Assembly (NCBI GenBank): GCA_900545275.1
Contig: UQYG01000012.1
Location: 1-64,000, forward strand
Reading direction: 5' to 3'
DNA length: 64,000 nucleotides
From: an uncultured Sutterella sp.
GTDB taxonomy: Bacteria > Pseudomonadota > Gammaproteobacteria > Burkholderiales > Burkholderiaceae_F
A program made the position numbers and the translations under genes. The first letter of the stretch is position 1; each line of letters begins with the position of its first letter. A model generated the notes under the pieces. It was not told the DNA's origin. It saw only the letters and a list, made by a program, of their open reading frames with translations, and did not search any database. Below, piece after piece: positions 16,735-26,229 of the stretch.

Positions 16735-17778
16735 TCAACCGACGGCGAAGGCCGTGTGAAGCTTGTCCATGTTTTCAAGGGCGATGCCGCAACCCTTGAC
16801 AACGCAGTTGAGCGGCTCTTCGGCAACGTAGACGGGGAGGCCGGTTTCTTCGATCAGCAACTGATCGAGACCGCGCAGGAGAGCGCCGCCACCTGTGAGC
16901 ATCAGCCCGTGTTCGGCGATGTCGGCGCCGAGTTCGGGGGGCGTCTTCTCCAGGGCGTTCTTCACGGCGACCACAATCTGATTGAGCGGTTCGTTGAGGG
17001 CTTCGAGAATTTCGTTCGAATGAACGGTGAAGGTGCGGGGAACGCCTTCAGCGATGTTGCGGCCCTTCACTTCGATTTCCCGCACCTCTTCGCCCGGGAA
17101 GGCCGATCCGATTTCCTGTTTGATCAGTTCCGCCGTGGGTTCGCCGATCAGCATCCCGAAGTTGCGGCGGATGTAGTTGATGATGGCCTGGTCGAACTTG
17201 TCGCCGCCTACGCGCACGGAGCCCGAATAGACGAGCCCGCCGAGGGAGATCAGCCCCACTTCGGTTGTACCGCCGCCGATGTCGACGACGAGCGATCCGG
17301 CCGCCTCATTGACAGGAAGGCCCGCCCCGATGGCGGCGGCCATCGGCTCTTCGATCAGGTATACGTTCGAGGCGCCGGCAGCGAGGGCGCTTTCCTTGAT
17401 GGCGCGTCGCTCCACCTGTGTAGAGCCGCAGGGAACGCAGATGATGATCCGAGGGCTCGGAGCGAAGAGTCGGGAGGGACTCGCCATACGGATGAACTGC
17501 TTGAGCATCTGTTCGGTCACCGTGAAATCGGCGATCACGCCGTCCTTCATGGGACGGATGGCCGTGATGTTGCCCGGCACGCGGCCGAGCATCTGCTTGG
17601 CCTGCTTGCCCACGGCGTGAATCGTCGTTTTTCCGTTGGGACCGCCTTCCTGACGAATGGCCACCACGCTCGGTTCGTTGAGGACGATCCCCTTTCCGCG
17701 TACGTAGATCAGCGTGTTGGCGGTGCCGAGGTCGATGGCGAGGTCGTTGGAAAAATAATTGCGCAGGAAACCGAACAT
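16735..17778 (-). CDS. mreB: Rod-shape-determining actin homologue MreB
   Basis: MreB is the bacterial actin that directs lateral wall synthesis. The 347 residues show the actin nucleotide-binding signatures: DLGTANTLIYVRGKGIVLNEPS, VVDIGGGTTEVG and MLTGGGALLRGLD. The ATG at 17778 gives the family N-terminus MFGFLRNYFSND. An extension of 15 codons in the open frame is unsupported. It is the first gene of the elongation operon and is divergent from gatC. Confidence 0.98.
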   Translation of the reverse strand: MFGFLRNYFSNDLAIDLGTANTLIYVRGKGIVLNEPSVVAIRQEGGPNGKTTIHAVGKQAKQMLGRVPGNITAIRPMKDGVIADFTVTEQMLKQFIRMASPSRLFAPSPRIIICVPCGSTQVERRAIKESALAAGASNVYLIEEPMAAAIGAGLPVNEAAGSLVVDIGGGTTEVGLISLGGLVYSGSVRVGGDKFDQAIINYIRRNFGMLIGEPTAELIKQEIGSAFPGEEVREIEVKGRNIAEGVPRTFTVHSNEILEALNEPLNQIVVAVKNALEKTPPELGADIAEHGLMLTGGGALLRGLDQLLIEETGLPVYVAEEPLNCVVKGCGIALENMDKLHTAFAVG

Positions 17779-18159
17779 AGTGGTGCGAGGTAAGATTGAA
17801 CTGGCCGTGCGAGACCCATGCAAACCCGTGCGGCGAGCCGCTTTCCATCAATGTGAGAAGGTGCTTTTGTGAAGGTTTGCTGGCGCTTTTTTCAAGGCGA
17901 ACATAATAGCATAAGAGCCGTGCCCCCCCTTTTTGGTGGGGCTTTCTCCTTACGAACGATTACAGTGCGGAGGCCGATGGATCCTCGCCCCGCGCAGGAT
18001 TTCCGGCGGATGCCGGTCCGGCCCTTCTGTTACACTACGCAGATGCTTTTTTCTGCCGTCCTCCAAGGGGACGGTATCCTCATCAATATTAAACCCTGTC
18101 TTTCCGTGGCCAACAAGCGGTCTCAGGGAAAGAAGACGGGTCCTTTCAGGTGAATTCGA
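17779..18159. promoter_or_regulatory. Divergent region between mreB and gatC
   Basis: This 381-bp gap should hold the promoters of both operons. AT-rich elements near 17901-17914 (CATAATAGCATAAG) could supply a -10 for the mre direction, and TACACT near 18030-18036 could do so for gatC, but no good -35 hexamers are seen. A hairpin at 17922-17942 (a C-run, five T, then GGTGGGGC) resembles a terminator for plus-strand transcription. No gene is supported here. Confidence 0.4.
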
Positions 18160-18447
18160 ATGTCTCTGACCCTTGAGGACATTCGCCGCATCGCCGATCT
18201 CGGCCGAATCGAAATTTCGGACGAGCAGGCCGTTGTGATGCAGGGCGAACTCAATGACATTTTCCGCATGATCGAGCAGATCCGTTCCGTGGACACGACG
18301 GGGATCGAACCCATGCCCAACCCCCATGACGGCGTGCAGCGTCTTCGGGACGACGTGGTTACGGAAACGAACGCTCGCGAAGAGAACATGAAAAACGCGC
18401 CGGAACAGGAAGGAGGTTGCTTCCTGGTTCCGCAGGTGATCGAGTAA
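18160..18447 (+). CDS. gatC: Asp/Glu-tRNA amidotransferase subunit C
   Basis: The 95-residue GatC stabilises GatA in the GatCAB complex, which converts Glu-tRNA(Gln) and/or Asp-tRNA(Asn) to the amidated forms. Family features are the IRRIADLGRIEIS start, the conserved EQIRSVDTTGIEPM and the C-terminal GCFLVPQVIE. It starts the gatCAB operon and is 20 bases before gatA. Presence of GatCAB suggests that glutaminyl- and/or asparaginyl-tRNA synthetase is absent. Confidence 0.96.
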   Translation: MSLTLEDIRRIADLGRIEISDEQAVVMQGELNDIFRMIEQIRSVDTTGIEPMPNPHDGVQRLRDDVVTETNAREENMKNAPEQEGGCFLVPQVIE

Positions 18448-18467
18448 TCCCCGTTTCGGAAAACGCT

Positions 18468-19925
18468 ATGGAAGATCTTACGTTCAGCTCCCTTACGGAG
18501 CTCTCCCGCAAACTGCAGGCGCGTGAAGTTTCGGCCGTCGAACTGGCCCGCCACTACCTCGATCGCATCGAGGCGCATCGCGACCTGAATGCATTTCTTG
18601 ACGTCCGTCCCGAGGCGACGCTCGCCGAAGCCCGAGAAGCCGATGAGCGCATCGCGGCGGGCAACGCCGGCCCGCTCACGGGCATTCCTATCGCTCACAA
18701 GGATATTTTTGTGACGAAGAATTGGGCGTCGACCGCCGCGAGCAAGATGCTCGAGGGTTACATGAGCCCGTTCGACGCTACGGTCGTGCGCAAGCTCCGT
18801 GAAGCCGGCATGGTGTGCCTGGGCAAACTCAACTGCGACGAGTTCGCCATGGGATCGGGCAATGAAAACTCCGCCTACGGGCGTGTGCACAATCCTTGGG
18901 ATCCCAACGCCGTTCCCGGCGGCTCGTCGGGCGGCTCTTCGGCCTGCGTGGCCGCGGGCCTCGCACCCATCGCCACGGGAACCGACACGGGCGGCTCCAT
19001 CCGAGAACCTGCGTCCTTTACGGGACTCACGGGCGTGAAGCCTACCTACGGACGCCCCTCCCGCTTCGGCATGATCGCGTTCGCCTCTTCGCTCGACACG
19101 GCCGGACTTCTTGCGCACAGCGCCGAAGACTGCGCTGCCGTGCTCGGCAGCATGGTGGGCTTCGATCCGGCCGACTCGACGAGCGTTGATCGTCCGACCG
19201 AAGATTTCTCCCGTTCGCTCACGCAGGGGATGGAGGGCATCCGCATCGGCGTGCCCCGCTCCTGGATGGGCAAGGGACTCGATGCGGAAGTCGCCGCCTC
19301 GATCGACAAGGTACTCGACACTTACCGCGCCATGGGTGCGACTGTGGTGGACATCGAACTGCCGATGGCAGAACTCGGCGTTCCCGTCTACTACGTCGTC
19401 GCCTGCGCCGAGGCGAGTTCGAATCTCTCGCGCTTTGACGGCGTGCGCTACGGTCACCGCGCGGCCGAGTACGAGGACATCCTCGACATGATCAAGAAGT
19501 CGCGCGACGAGGGCTTTGGGCCCGAACCAAAGCGCCGCATCATGATTGGTACCTACGTTCTTTCGCACGGTTATTACGACGCTTACTACCTCAAGGCCCA
19601 GCGCGTGCGCCGTCTGATCGCGAAGGAATTCCACGAAACCTTCCGCAAGGTGGACGTGATCGTCACGCCGGTGACGACGGGTACCGCTTACGACTTCGGC
19701 GCTAACGCCGATCCGGTGTCGGCCTACCTCTCCGACCTCTATACGGTCCCCGCCTCCCTCGCCGGCCTTCCGGGCGTAGCCATGCCCTGCGGCATGCACT
19801 CCAACGGCCGTCCGATCGGCGTGCAGTTGATCGGAGAAAATTTCACCGAAGCCCGTTTGCTCGGCATTGCCCACGCGTGGCAGTCCGTGACGGACTGGCA
19901 CTTGCGTCATCCCGCCGGTTACTGA
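18468..19925 (+). CDS. gatA: Asp/Glu-tRNA amidotransferase subunit A
   Basis: GatA is the amidase that releases ammonia from glutamine. The 485-residue protein has the Ser-cisSer-Lys triad of the amidase signature family: Lys in GIPIAHKDIF, Ser in GGSSGGSSA and the nucleophile Ser in TDTGGSIREPASF. The ATG at 18468 gives a normal N-terminus; an earlier in-frame start would overlap gatC. gatB starts 15 bases after the stop. Confidence 0.98.
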   Translation: MEDLTFSSLTELSRKLQAREVSAVELARHYLDRIEAHRDLNAFLDVRPEATLAEAREADERIAAGNAGPLTGIPIAHKDIFVTKNWASTAASKMLEGYMSPFDATVVRKLREAGMVCLGKLNCDEFAMGSGNENSAYGRVHNPWDPNAVPGGSSGGSSACVAAGLAPIATGTDTGGSIREPASFTGLTGVKPTYGRPSRFGMIAFASSLDTAGLLAHSAEDCAAVLGSMVGFDPADSTSVDRPTEDFSRSLTQGMEGIRIGVPRSWMGKGLDAEVAASIDKVLDTYRAMGATVVDIELPMAELGVPVYYVVACAEASSNLSRFDGVRYGHRAAEYEDILDMIKKSRDEGFGPEPKRRIMIGTYVLSHGYYDAYYLKAQRVRRLIAKEFHETFRKVDVIVTPVTTGTAYDFGANADPVSAYLSDLYTVPASLAGLPGVAMPCGMHSNGRPIGVQLIGENFTEARLLGIAHAWQSVTDWHLRHPAGY

Positions 19926-19940
19926 TAAGGAGCACGATTC

Positions 19941-21392
19941 ATGCAGTGGGAAGTTGTCATCGGCTTGGAAACGCATGTCCAGCTCTCGACGAACTCTAAG
20001 ATCTTTTCGGGTGCCGCCCGCCACTTCGGCGACGAGCCCAACGTGAACGCCTGTGTGGTGGATCTGGCTCTTCCCGGCACGCTTCCGGTTCTCAACCGGG
20101 GCGCCGTGGAAAAGGCGATCCGCTTCGGTCTCGCGATCAAGGCAAAGGTCGCCAACCGTTCGGTTTTCGACCGTAAAAATTATTTTTATCCCGATCTTCC
20201 GAAGGGGTATCAGATCAGTCAGTTCGAACTGCCGATCGTTATCGGCGGAGAACTCACTTTTCCGGTGCACCCGAAGAAGGGGGATCCCTACGTGAAGACC
20301 ATTCACCTCACCCGCGCGCATCTCGAAGAGGACGCGGGAAAGTCGATTCACGGGATCATCCACGGACATTCTGGGATCGACCTCAACCGTGCCGGAACGC
20401 CCCTTCTGGAAATCGTGACGGAACCCGAGCTGCGCAGTTCGGCCGAAGCGGTCGCTTACGCCCGTGCGCTTCATGCACTCGTCGTGTGGCTCGGCATTTC
20501 GGACGGCAACATGCAGGAAGGGAACTTCCGTTGCGACGCGAACGTTTCGGTGCGTCCCGTCGGCTCGACCGAGTTCGGTACCCGTTGCGAAATCAAGAAC
20601 CTCAATTCCTTCCGCTTCCTTCAGGAGGCCATCGACTACGAAGTGCGCCGTCAGATCGAACTGATCGAAGAAGGCGGAAAGGTGGTGCAGGCGACGCGCC
20701 TTTACGATCCCGACAAGGGGGAAACGCGTCAGATGCGCAGCAAGGAAGATTCGATGGACTACCGCTACTTCCCCGATCCCGACCTGCTGCCGCTCGTCAT
20801 TGAGGATGAGTGGATCGAACGGGTTGCGGCGGATATGCCCGAGCTTCCTGACTCGTTGCGCGCCCGTCTGGCGGCTGAGTACGGTCTGCCCGAGTACGAC
20901 GCTTCGGTCCTGACGTCTTCCCGCGACGTGGCGGACTACTACCTCGCTGTCGTGGCCGACGGTGCGGAGCCGAAGATGGCTGCCAACTGGGTGATGGGTG
21001 AAGTGTCGGCCGCTCTCAATGCGAGCGAAGACGCTTCGTACGCCACGGCGCCCGTGACGCCAGCGCTTCTTGCCAAGATTCTCGCCCGCATCGCCGACGG
21101 CACCGTCAATCAGAAGGGGGCCAAGGCCGTCTTCGCGGCGCTCTGGGCCGAAGAAGGTACGGAAGTCGACGCCCTGATCGACAAGCTCGGTCTCAAGCAG
21201 ATTTCCGACACCGGCGCTCTTGAGAAGATCGTCGACGAAGTGCTCGCCAACAATGCGAAGTCGGTTGAAGAATTCCGCGCCGGCAAGCAAAAGGCCTTCA
21301 ACGCGCTTGTCGGTCAGTGCATGAAGGCGACGAAGGGAAAGGCAAATCCCGCTCAGATCAATGCCATGCTTCGCTCGAAGCTCGGCTGCTGA
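19941..21392 (+). CDS. gatB: Asp/Glu-tRNA amidotransferase subunit B
   Basis: GatB binds the misacylated tRNA and phosphorylates its side chain before amidation. The 483-residue protein has the N-terminal VIGLETHVQLST, DRKNYFYPDLPKGYQISQ, NRAGTPLLEIVTEPE and SMDYRYFPDPDL, and a C-terminal YqeY-like tail domain. An RBS (AAGGAG) precedes the ATG. A strong terminator follows and ends the operon. Confidence 0.98.
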   Translation: MQWEVVIGLETHVQLSTNSKIFSGAARHFGDEPNVNACVVDLALPGTLPVLNRGAVEKAIRFGLAIKAKVANRSVFDRKNYFYPDLPKGYQISQFELPIVIGGELTFPVHPKKGDPYVKTIHLTRAHLEEDAGKSIHGIIHGHSGIDLNRAGTPLLEIVTEPELRSSAEAVAYARALHALVVWLGISDGNMQEGNFRCDANVSVRPVGSTEFGTRCEIKNLNSFRFLQEAIDYEVRRQIELIEEGGKVVQATRLYDPDKGETRQMRSKEDSMDYRYFPDPDLLPLVIEDEWIERVAADMPELPDSLRARLAAEYGLPEYDASVLTSSRDVADYYLAVVADGAEPKMAANWVMGEVSAALNASEDASYATAPVTPALLAKILARIADGTVNQKGAKAVFAALWAEEGTEVDALIDKLGLKQISDTGALEKIVDEVLANNAKSVEEFRAGKQKAFNALVGQCMKATKGKANPAQINAMLRSKLGC

Positions 21393-21420
21393 TTCCGGAG
21401 CGGTTTTCCCTACCAACAAA

Positions 21421-21452
21421 AAACCCGCTTTCTCACCGAAAGCGGGTTTTTT
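21421..21452 (+). terminator. Rho-independent terminator of gatCAB
   Basis: A perfect 12-bp stem (AAACCCGCTTTC with GAAAGCGGGTTT) has a TCACC loop and a T-run. The AAA on the other side makes it usable in both directions, and pyrE converges from the right. Confidence 0.92.
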
Positions 21453-21499
21453 GACGTCTGTGCCGGGACTTTGTTTTTCAAAAGTCCCGATTCCGGGGA

Positions 21500-22174
21500 T
21501 CATGCACCGTAACGGTCGCGGTAGGCGCGCACCGCAGGACGGAATTCCGAGACGGTTTGAGCTGCGGCGGAGTCTCCGTTCATGAAGGAAAGCAAGTCCG
21601 AGAGCGTGATGATGGAGGCGACGTGGAAGCCGAAGGTCTTTTCGACGTCCTGCACGGCGGAAGTTTCCGTGAGCACTTCCGCATTGCCGCCGCGTTCCTG
21701 GCGGTCAAGAGCGATCAGGACGCCCGAAGGTTCGGCACCGCACTGCTGAATGATCTTGACGGATTCGCGGATCGACGTACCCGCGCTGATGACGTCGTCG
21801 ATGATGACGACCTTGCCCTTGAGGGGGGCGCCGACAATGATGCCGCCTTCGCCGTGATCCTTGGCTTCCTTGCGGTTGAAGGCCCAGGGCACGTCGCAGC
21901 CGAGGCGAGAAAGGTTGATGGCGACGGACGCGGCGAGCGGAATGCCCTTGTAGGCCGGCCCGAAAATCATGTCGAATTCGATGCGGCCATCTTCCTTGGC
22001 GGCAAGCAGGGTCTTCGCGTAAAACTCACCGAGGCGGTCCAGAAGGGAGCCGGTGTTGAACAAGCCGGCGTTGAAGAAGTACGGAGAAAGACGCCCGGCC
22101 TTGGTTTTGAATTCTCCGAAGCGGAGAACGTTGGACTGAAGCGCAAATTCGATGAATTGTTGCTGAATCGTCAT
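21500..22174 (-). CDS. pyrE: Orotate phosphoribosyltransferase
   Basis: PyrE joins orotate to PRPP to give OMP in pyrimidine synthesis. The 224-residue protein has LKTKAGR-like FKTKAGRLSPYFFNAG at the N-terminus, GPAYKGIPLA, FNRKEAKDHGEGG (the flexible catalytic loop) and the PRPP motif VVIIDDVISAGTS. It converges on gatB and is divergent from xthA. Confidence 0.97.
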   Translation of the reverse strand: MTIQQQFIEFALQSNVLRFGEFKTKAGRLSPYFFNAGLFNTGSLLDRLGEFYAKTLLAAKEDGRIEFDMIFGPAYKGIPLAASVAINLSRLGCDVPWAFNRKEAKDHGEGGIIVGAPLKGKVVIIDDVISAGTSIRESVKIIQQCGAEPSGVLIALDRQERGGNAEVLTETSAVQDVEKTFGFHVASIITLSDLLSFMNGDSAAAQTVSEFRPAVRAYRDRYGA

Positions 22175-22268
22175 GGCTGAAAGGTCTGCAAGAACCGTCT
22201 TCCCGCAGGGGCCGACGGAGAGGGAAACGATTAAAATCCAACCATTCTAGCGCTTTTTAATTTGATTC

Positions 22269-23045
22269 ATGTTCACCGTAACTTCCTTCAACGCCAACGG
22301 CATTCGATCCGCCGTTACCAAAGGCTTTCTTCCCTGGTTCCTTTCGCACGACGTAGACGTGCTTTGTCTTCAGGAACTCAAAGCTCAGGACGCGGATCTC
22401 GCGGGCGACGTCCGTTGTCCCGCCGGATACGAACCTTTCTTCCACTTCGCTGCGCGCAAGGGGTATTCGGGCTGCGCCGTCTGGACGCGCCTTCCGGTCG
22501 TGTCGGTGGCGACAGGATTCGGTGTTCCGGAATTCGACAACGAGGGTCGCTACGTTAGGGTGGATTTGGAGAAGCTCAGCATCATTTCCGTCTATTTTCC
22601 CTCTGGTTCCATGAACGAAGAACGGCAGGCGTCGAAGTTCCGCTTTCTCGAAGCCTTCCTGCCGCATCTGGAGCGCCTTCGGGAAGAAAAGAGGGAGTTT
22701 CTCCTCTGCGGCGACTTCAACATCGCCCACAAGGAAATCGACCTGAAGAACTGGAAGAGCAATCGCGATCACTCGGGTTTTCTGCCCGAAGAGCGTGCCT
22801 GGATGACGAAGCTTTTTGATGAATGCGGCTGGGTGGACGTCTTCCGCCGTCTGGATCCGAATCCCGACCGCTACACTTGGTGGAGCCAACGCGGCCGTGC
22901 CCGGGAGAAAAACGTCGGATGGCGCATCGACTATCAGGTCGGAACCCCGGGAATTGCCGAAAAAGCTCGGGAAACGGACATTTACGCGTCGGAAAAGTTC
23001 TCCGACCATGCACCGCTCACGATCCGTTACGACTGGCCTCTCTAA
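22269..23045 (+). CDS. xthA: Exodeoxyribonuclease III / AP endonuclease
   Basis: The 258-residue protein is of the ExoIII family, acting on abasic sites in base-excision repair. It shows SFNANGIRS, LCLQELKAQD (metal-binding Glu), the catalytic LLCGDFNIAHKEIDLKN, YTWWSQRGRAREKNVGWRIDY and the C-terminal SDHAPLTI. The N-terminal ATG gives the exact family start. rsuA follows after 13 bases. Confidence 0.95.
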   Translation: MFTVTSFNANGIRSAVTKGFLPWFLSHDVDVLCLQELKAQDADLAGDVRCPAGYEPFFHFAARKGYSGCAVWTRLPVVSVATGFGVPEFDNEGRYVRVDLEKLSIISVYFPSGSMNEERQASKFRFLEAFLPHLERLREEKREFLLCGDFNIAHKEIDLKNWKSNRDHSGFLPEERAWMTKLFDECGWVDVFRRLDPNPDRYTWWSQRGRAREKNVGWRIDYQVGTPGIAEKARETDIYASEKFSDHAPLTIRYDWPL

Positions 23046-23058
23046 TCGGGGAATTCGC

Positions 23059-23757
23059 ATGATCCTTGAAGACATCCTTTTTACCCAGGGTTTCGGCACG
23101 CGTCACGACTGTCGGGCATTGGCACGAAGCGGTCTCGTGGAGATCGAGGGCGAAGTCTGCGACGATCCGGACATGGACTTCGAAGCCGACGGTCTCACCT
23201 TCGTTGTGCGGGGAGAGTCCTGGCCGTATCGTGAAAAGGCGATTCTGGCCCTTCACAAGCCCGCAGGATACGAGTGCTCTCTAAAGCCTTCGGCGCATCC
23301 CTCCGTCATGACGCTGTTGCCCGCTCCCCTGCGTCGCCGCGGCGTTCAACCCGTCGGACGACTCGACGTGGATACGACGGGCGTTTTACTCTTCACCGAC
23401 GACGGCCGTCTTTTGCACCGATTGATTCACCCGAAGCGTCACGTCTCCAAAGTCTATGAAGTGACTTTGAAGCACATGGCGACGGAAGAGTTTTGCGAAA
23501 AGCTCCGCACGGGCGTCGTACTTGACGATTCTCCCAAGCCCGTGTGGGCCAAGAATGTGGAACTGGTAGGTGAACGCCACATCCGCATGACCCTCACTGA
23601 GGGAAAATACCATCAGGTCAAGCGCATGGTGGCTGCGGCTTCGAATCGGGTGGAGGCGCTTCACCGCTCGGCCTTCGGAGCCTATCGTCTGCCCGAGGAT
23701 CTCGAGCCCGGAAAGTGGGTCTGGCTCTCGGGTCCCGAGGCGGTGCTGGGAGGATGA
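23059..23757 (+). CDS. rsuA: 16S rRNA pseudouridine synthase, RsuA family
   Basis: The 232-residue protein has an N-terminal S4-like RNA-binding domain (about residues 1-50) and a pseudouridine synthase domain with the catalytic Asp in GRLDVDTTGVLLFTDDG. Near the C-terminus is EGKYHQVKRMVAAASNRVEALHR. The family acts on U516 of 16S rRNA. The start used lies 13 bases after xthA; a longer open frame inside xthA is rejected. ampG begins within two bases of its stop. Confidence 0.92.
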   Translation: MILEDILFTQGFGTRHDCRALARSGLVEIEGEVCDDPDMDFEADGLTFVVRGESWPYREKAILALHKPAGYECSLKPSAHPSVMTLLPAPLRRRGVQPVGRLDVDTTGVLLFTDDGRLLHRLIHPKRHVSKVYEVTLKHMATEEFCEKLRTGVVLDDSPKPVWAKNVELVGERHIRMTLTEGKYHQVKRMVAAASNRVEALHRSAFGAYRLPEDLEPGKWVWLSGPEAVLGG

Positions 23758-23758
23758 G

Positions 23759-25081
23759 GTGCAGAGAATCTCCGCGTATTTCCTCTCGATCTGGCGCCTC
23801 TACGGAAACCGACCGTCGATTTTGATGCTTTGTCTCGGCTTCAGCACGGGACTGCCGAACCTTCTGATTTTCGGGACCCTCAGCTTTTGGATGCGAGAAG
23901 CAAGCGTCGATCTCGCCACTATCGGTTTTCTTTCCTGGGTGGGGATGGTATACGCGCTCAAATGGATGTGGGCCCCTTGGGTTGACCACAAGCGCATTCC
24001 CTTTCTCACGGCGCGCTTGGGGCGCCGCAGAGCGTGGATGCTTCTCTCTCAGGTAGGGGTCGTCGCGGGACTCTGCGCTCTCGCTGCAAGCGACCCGGCC
24101 GAGGGTCTGACCCTGACGGCCGTCTGGGCGCTTTTCACCGGCTTTGCTTCGGCGACGCAGGACATCGCGCTCGACGCCTACCGCATCGAATCGTCGGAAG
24201 TGAAGAACCAAGCGGCGCTTGCCGCCATGTATCAGGCGGGGTATCGCCTCGCCATGATCTGGTCGGGCGCTGGTGCTCTGGCGATTGCGGCCTGGGCATC
24301 GACGGGCGAAGGTTATGATCCCGCCGCCTGGCAGGTGAGTTATGCCGTCATGGCGGTATCATCCGTCGCGGGCATCGCGGCGACTCTGCTCTCGAAAGAA
24401 GCGCCCGCTGCGTCGACGCCCGTCCCGGTACGACGTTTGCGGGAGAAATTTCGAGAGGATTTCATCGCTCCGCTCAAGGATTTTGCGCAGCGTTACGGAA
24501 AGATCACCGGACTCGTGCTCGCCGTCGTGGCGCTCTATCGCATCGCCGACGTGGTGATGGGGGTGATGGCGAATCCCTTTTACGCCGACCTCGGTTACAC
24601 CAAAGAAGAAGTTGCGGCGATCTCCAAGGTGTTCGGCGTGCTCATGACGCTCCTGGGCGCCTTTGCGGGCGGCGTGGTGACCTATCGACTCGGCGTGCTC
24701 AGGAGCCTCATGTTGGGAGGCGTTCTTGCGGCCTGCACGAACCTGCTCTTTTCGTTTCTGGCCACGGTCGGACCGAGCCGCTACGGACTCATCGCCGTCG
24801 TCTGTGCGGACAATCTGGCGGCGGGGCTCGCCACCGTCGCCTTCCTCGCTTTTCTGGCAGGCCTTACGAGTCGCGCGTATTCGGCGACGCAGTACGCGCT
24901 TCTGAGTTCCGTCATGGTGCTCATACCAAAGTTCCTCGCGGGTTTCGCGGGGGTGGCCGTCAACGTCCTGGGATATTCGGGATTCTTTCTCTTCACCGCG
25001 CTTCTGGGACTACCCGTCGTCTTGCTGATCGCGCGGCTCGCCAAGGCGCTTCCAGACTTTGACGCTCAGCGTCTGCCGTGA
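23759..25081 (+). CDS. ampG: Muropeptide MFS permease AmpG
   Basis: AmpG imports anhydromuropeptides for cell-wall recycling. The 440-residue protein has about 12-14 hydrophobic helices and family segments CLGFSTGLPNLLIFGTLSFW, WAPWVDH, and ATQDIALDAYRIE. It starts with GTG directly after the rsuA stop. The 3' end overlaps the convergent UPF0149 gene by 16 bases. A permease of this kind fits a window with many wall-remodelling genes. Confidence 0.92.
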   Translation: MQRISAYFLSIWRLYGNRPSILMLCLGFSTGLPNLLIFGTLSFWMREASVDLATIGFLSWVGMVYALKWMWAPWVDHKRIPFLTARLGRRRAWMLLSQVGVVAGLCALAASDPAEGLTLTAVWALFTGFASATQDIALDAYRIESSEVKNQAALAAMYQAGYRLAMIWSGAGALAIAAWASTGEGYDPAAWQVSYAVMAVSSVAGIAATLLSKEAPAASTPVPVRRLREKFREDFIAPLKDFAQRYGKITGLVLAVVALYRIADVVMGVMANPFYADLGYTKEEVAAISKVFGVLMTLLGAFAGGVVTYRLGVLRSLMLGGVLAACTNLLFSFLATVGPSRYGLIAVVCADNLAAGLATVAFLAFLAGLTSRAYSATQYALLSSVMVLIPKFLAGFAGVAVNVLGYSGFFLFTALLGLPVVLLIARLAKALPDFDAQRLP

Positions 25082-25752
25082 CGGACGGGTCCCTTTCTCA
25101 CGGGTTTCTTTGGCGTTCGTTCGTGAGCGTCGAGCGAAATGCCGCGCGTGACCGAAGCGATTTCTGCCACGCTCACGGCGATGTCCTCTACTGTCTGATC
25201 CAAGTTTTCCAAAGGGCTTTCAAGTTCGAGGTCCTGCTTGACTTCCAACAGGTCTCCCGCGAGCTCGTCGGGGAGATGGCGCAGAATGCCGAGAAGCGCG
25301 CTCTGCACGAGGGGATCCTCATGATCGAGCAATCCCGGCCAACGGTCGGCCGCTTCCCAAAAGCCGACGGCGAAGGGTTCGACCGCGGCGATGCCTTCCC
25401 AACCGCGCACGGCGTGTCCGCGCTCGTCTTCGATTTCGTACAGGATCGGGTCGAGCGGCTGGCGTTGACAAATCGTGCGGTCGATCGAACGATAGCGGCG
25501 GTATACGAGTTCTTCGAGACGATCCTGATCGCGCTCGTCCGTGAGTTTCGCTTCGGGACGTCCTTCGGCGTCGAAAATCCAGGGCATCCAGGTCTGAGGA
25601 CTCGGTTCCTCGGGCAAGAGCAGGAGAGCCGTGAGAAAACCGTCCATGCGGTCGGGTTCCATGGGTTCGTAGGGCTCGGGAATCGAAGCGAGCAGTTCGC
25701 CGATTTCCACGAATTCGTCGTCGGTAAGGGGCTTGTCGAAGGGATTTGCCAT
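25066..25752 (-). CDS. YecA/UPF0149 family protein
   Basis: The 228-residue acidic protein resembles the YecA/YgfB (UPF0149) family: it has the N-terminal DRMDGFLTALLLLP and GFWEAADRW segments typical of the family. The usual C-terminal SEC-C zinc motif is missing; the tail is instead basic (KKPVRKGPVRHGRR). Function is unknown. It overlaps ampG tail to tail. Confidence 0.75.
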   Translation of the reverse strand: MANPFDKPLTDDEFVEIGELLASIPEPYEPMEPDRMDGFLTALLLLPEEPSPQTWMPWIFDAEGRPEAKLTDERDQDRLEELVYRRYRSIDRTICQRQPLDPILYEIEDERGHAVRGWEGIAAVEPFAVGFWEAADRWPGLLDHEDPLVQSALLGILRHLPDELAGDLLEVKQDLELESPLENLDQTVEDIAVSVAEIASVTRGISLDAHERTPKKPVRKGPVRHGRR

Positions 25753-25829
25753 GAGGATCTCGAAAGTCGTCAGAGAGGGCCATCAGGCCTACAATACAGG
25801 CCAAGTGTACTGAAATTTAAGGAGGAGAT

Positions 25830-26207
25830 ATGGCGTTGATCATGTTCAGTTGCCGTGCAACGGGTCCGTTCATCATTTTTGAAGATGTGGTCCGAAAGAT
25901 CTTCAAAGAAATCGAGGAACCTTGGCGAAACGAAGGTGCTTGGTCCGCAGAAGAGCTTCCCGACGTGTTGCGTCGGCTTGACGAGGTTTTCGAGCGGGAC
26001 AGGGAGCTCTTTCGTCAGAGTGAAGCGCAACGCGAGTCAGAGCGTCGTACGGCGAGCTTTGAAGAGGAGGAGCGCATGAACGAAGAGGATCGTCAGAACG
26101 CCCGTAAGGAAATTGTTCAGCTCTTTCAGCGCATGCAACCCCTTCGCAGCATGATCGAGCGCGCCATCCGTCACGATGAGCCGGTGATGTGGGGAAAGCC
26201 TCATTGA
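25830..26207 (+). CDS. DUF1840 family protein
   Basis: The 125-residue protein fits the DUF1840 family of betaproteobacteria. It has an N-terminal strand-rich part (MFSCRATGPFIIFEDVVRKIF), a central Glu/Arg-rich helix and a C-terminal PLRSMIERAIRHDEPVMWG. Function is unknown. An AGGAGAT sequence precedes its ATG. Its stop lies within a GCCTC-ATT-GAGGC hairpin before the convergent regulator gene. Confidence 0.78.
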   Translation: MALIMFSCRATGPFIIFEDVVRKIFKEIEEPWRNEGAWSAEELPDVLRRLDEVFERDRELFRQSEAQRESERRTASFEEEERMNEEDRQNARKEIVQLFQRMQPLRSMIERAIRHDEPVMWGKPH

Positions 26208-26229
26208 GGCCTCCCCGAGGAGCGCGGGC

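Noticed and set aside
18123..21503. Open reading frame of 1126 codons antisense to gatCAB
   Set aside because: It lies wholly on the opposite strand of three certain genes. Its translation is rich in His, Arg and Gly, resembles no family, and reflects codon bias in GC-rich DNA.
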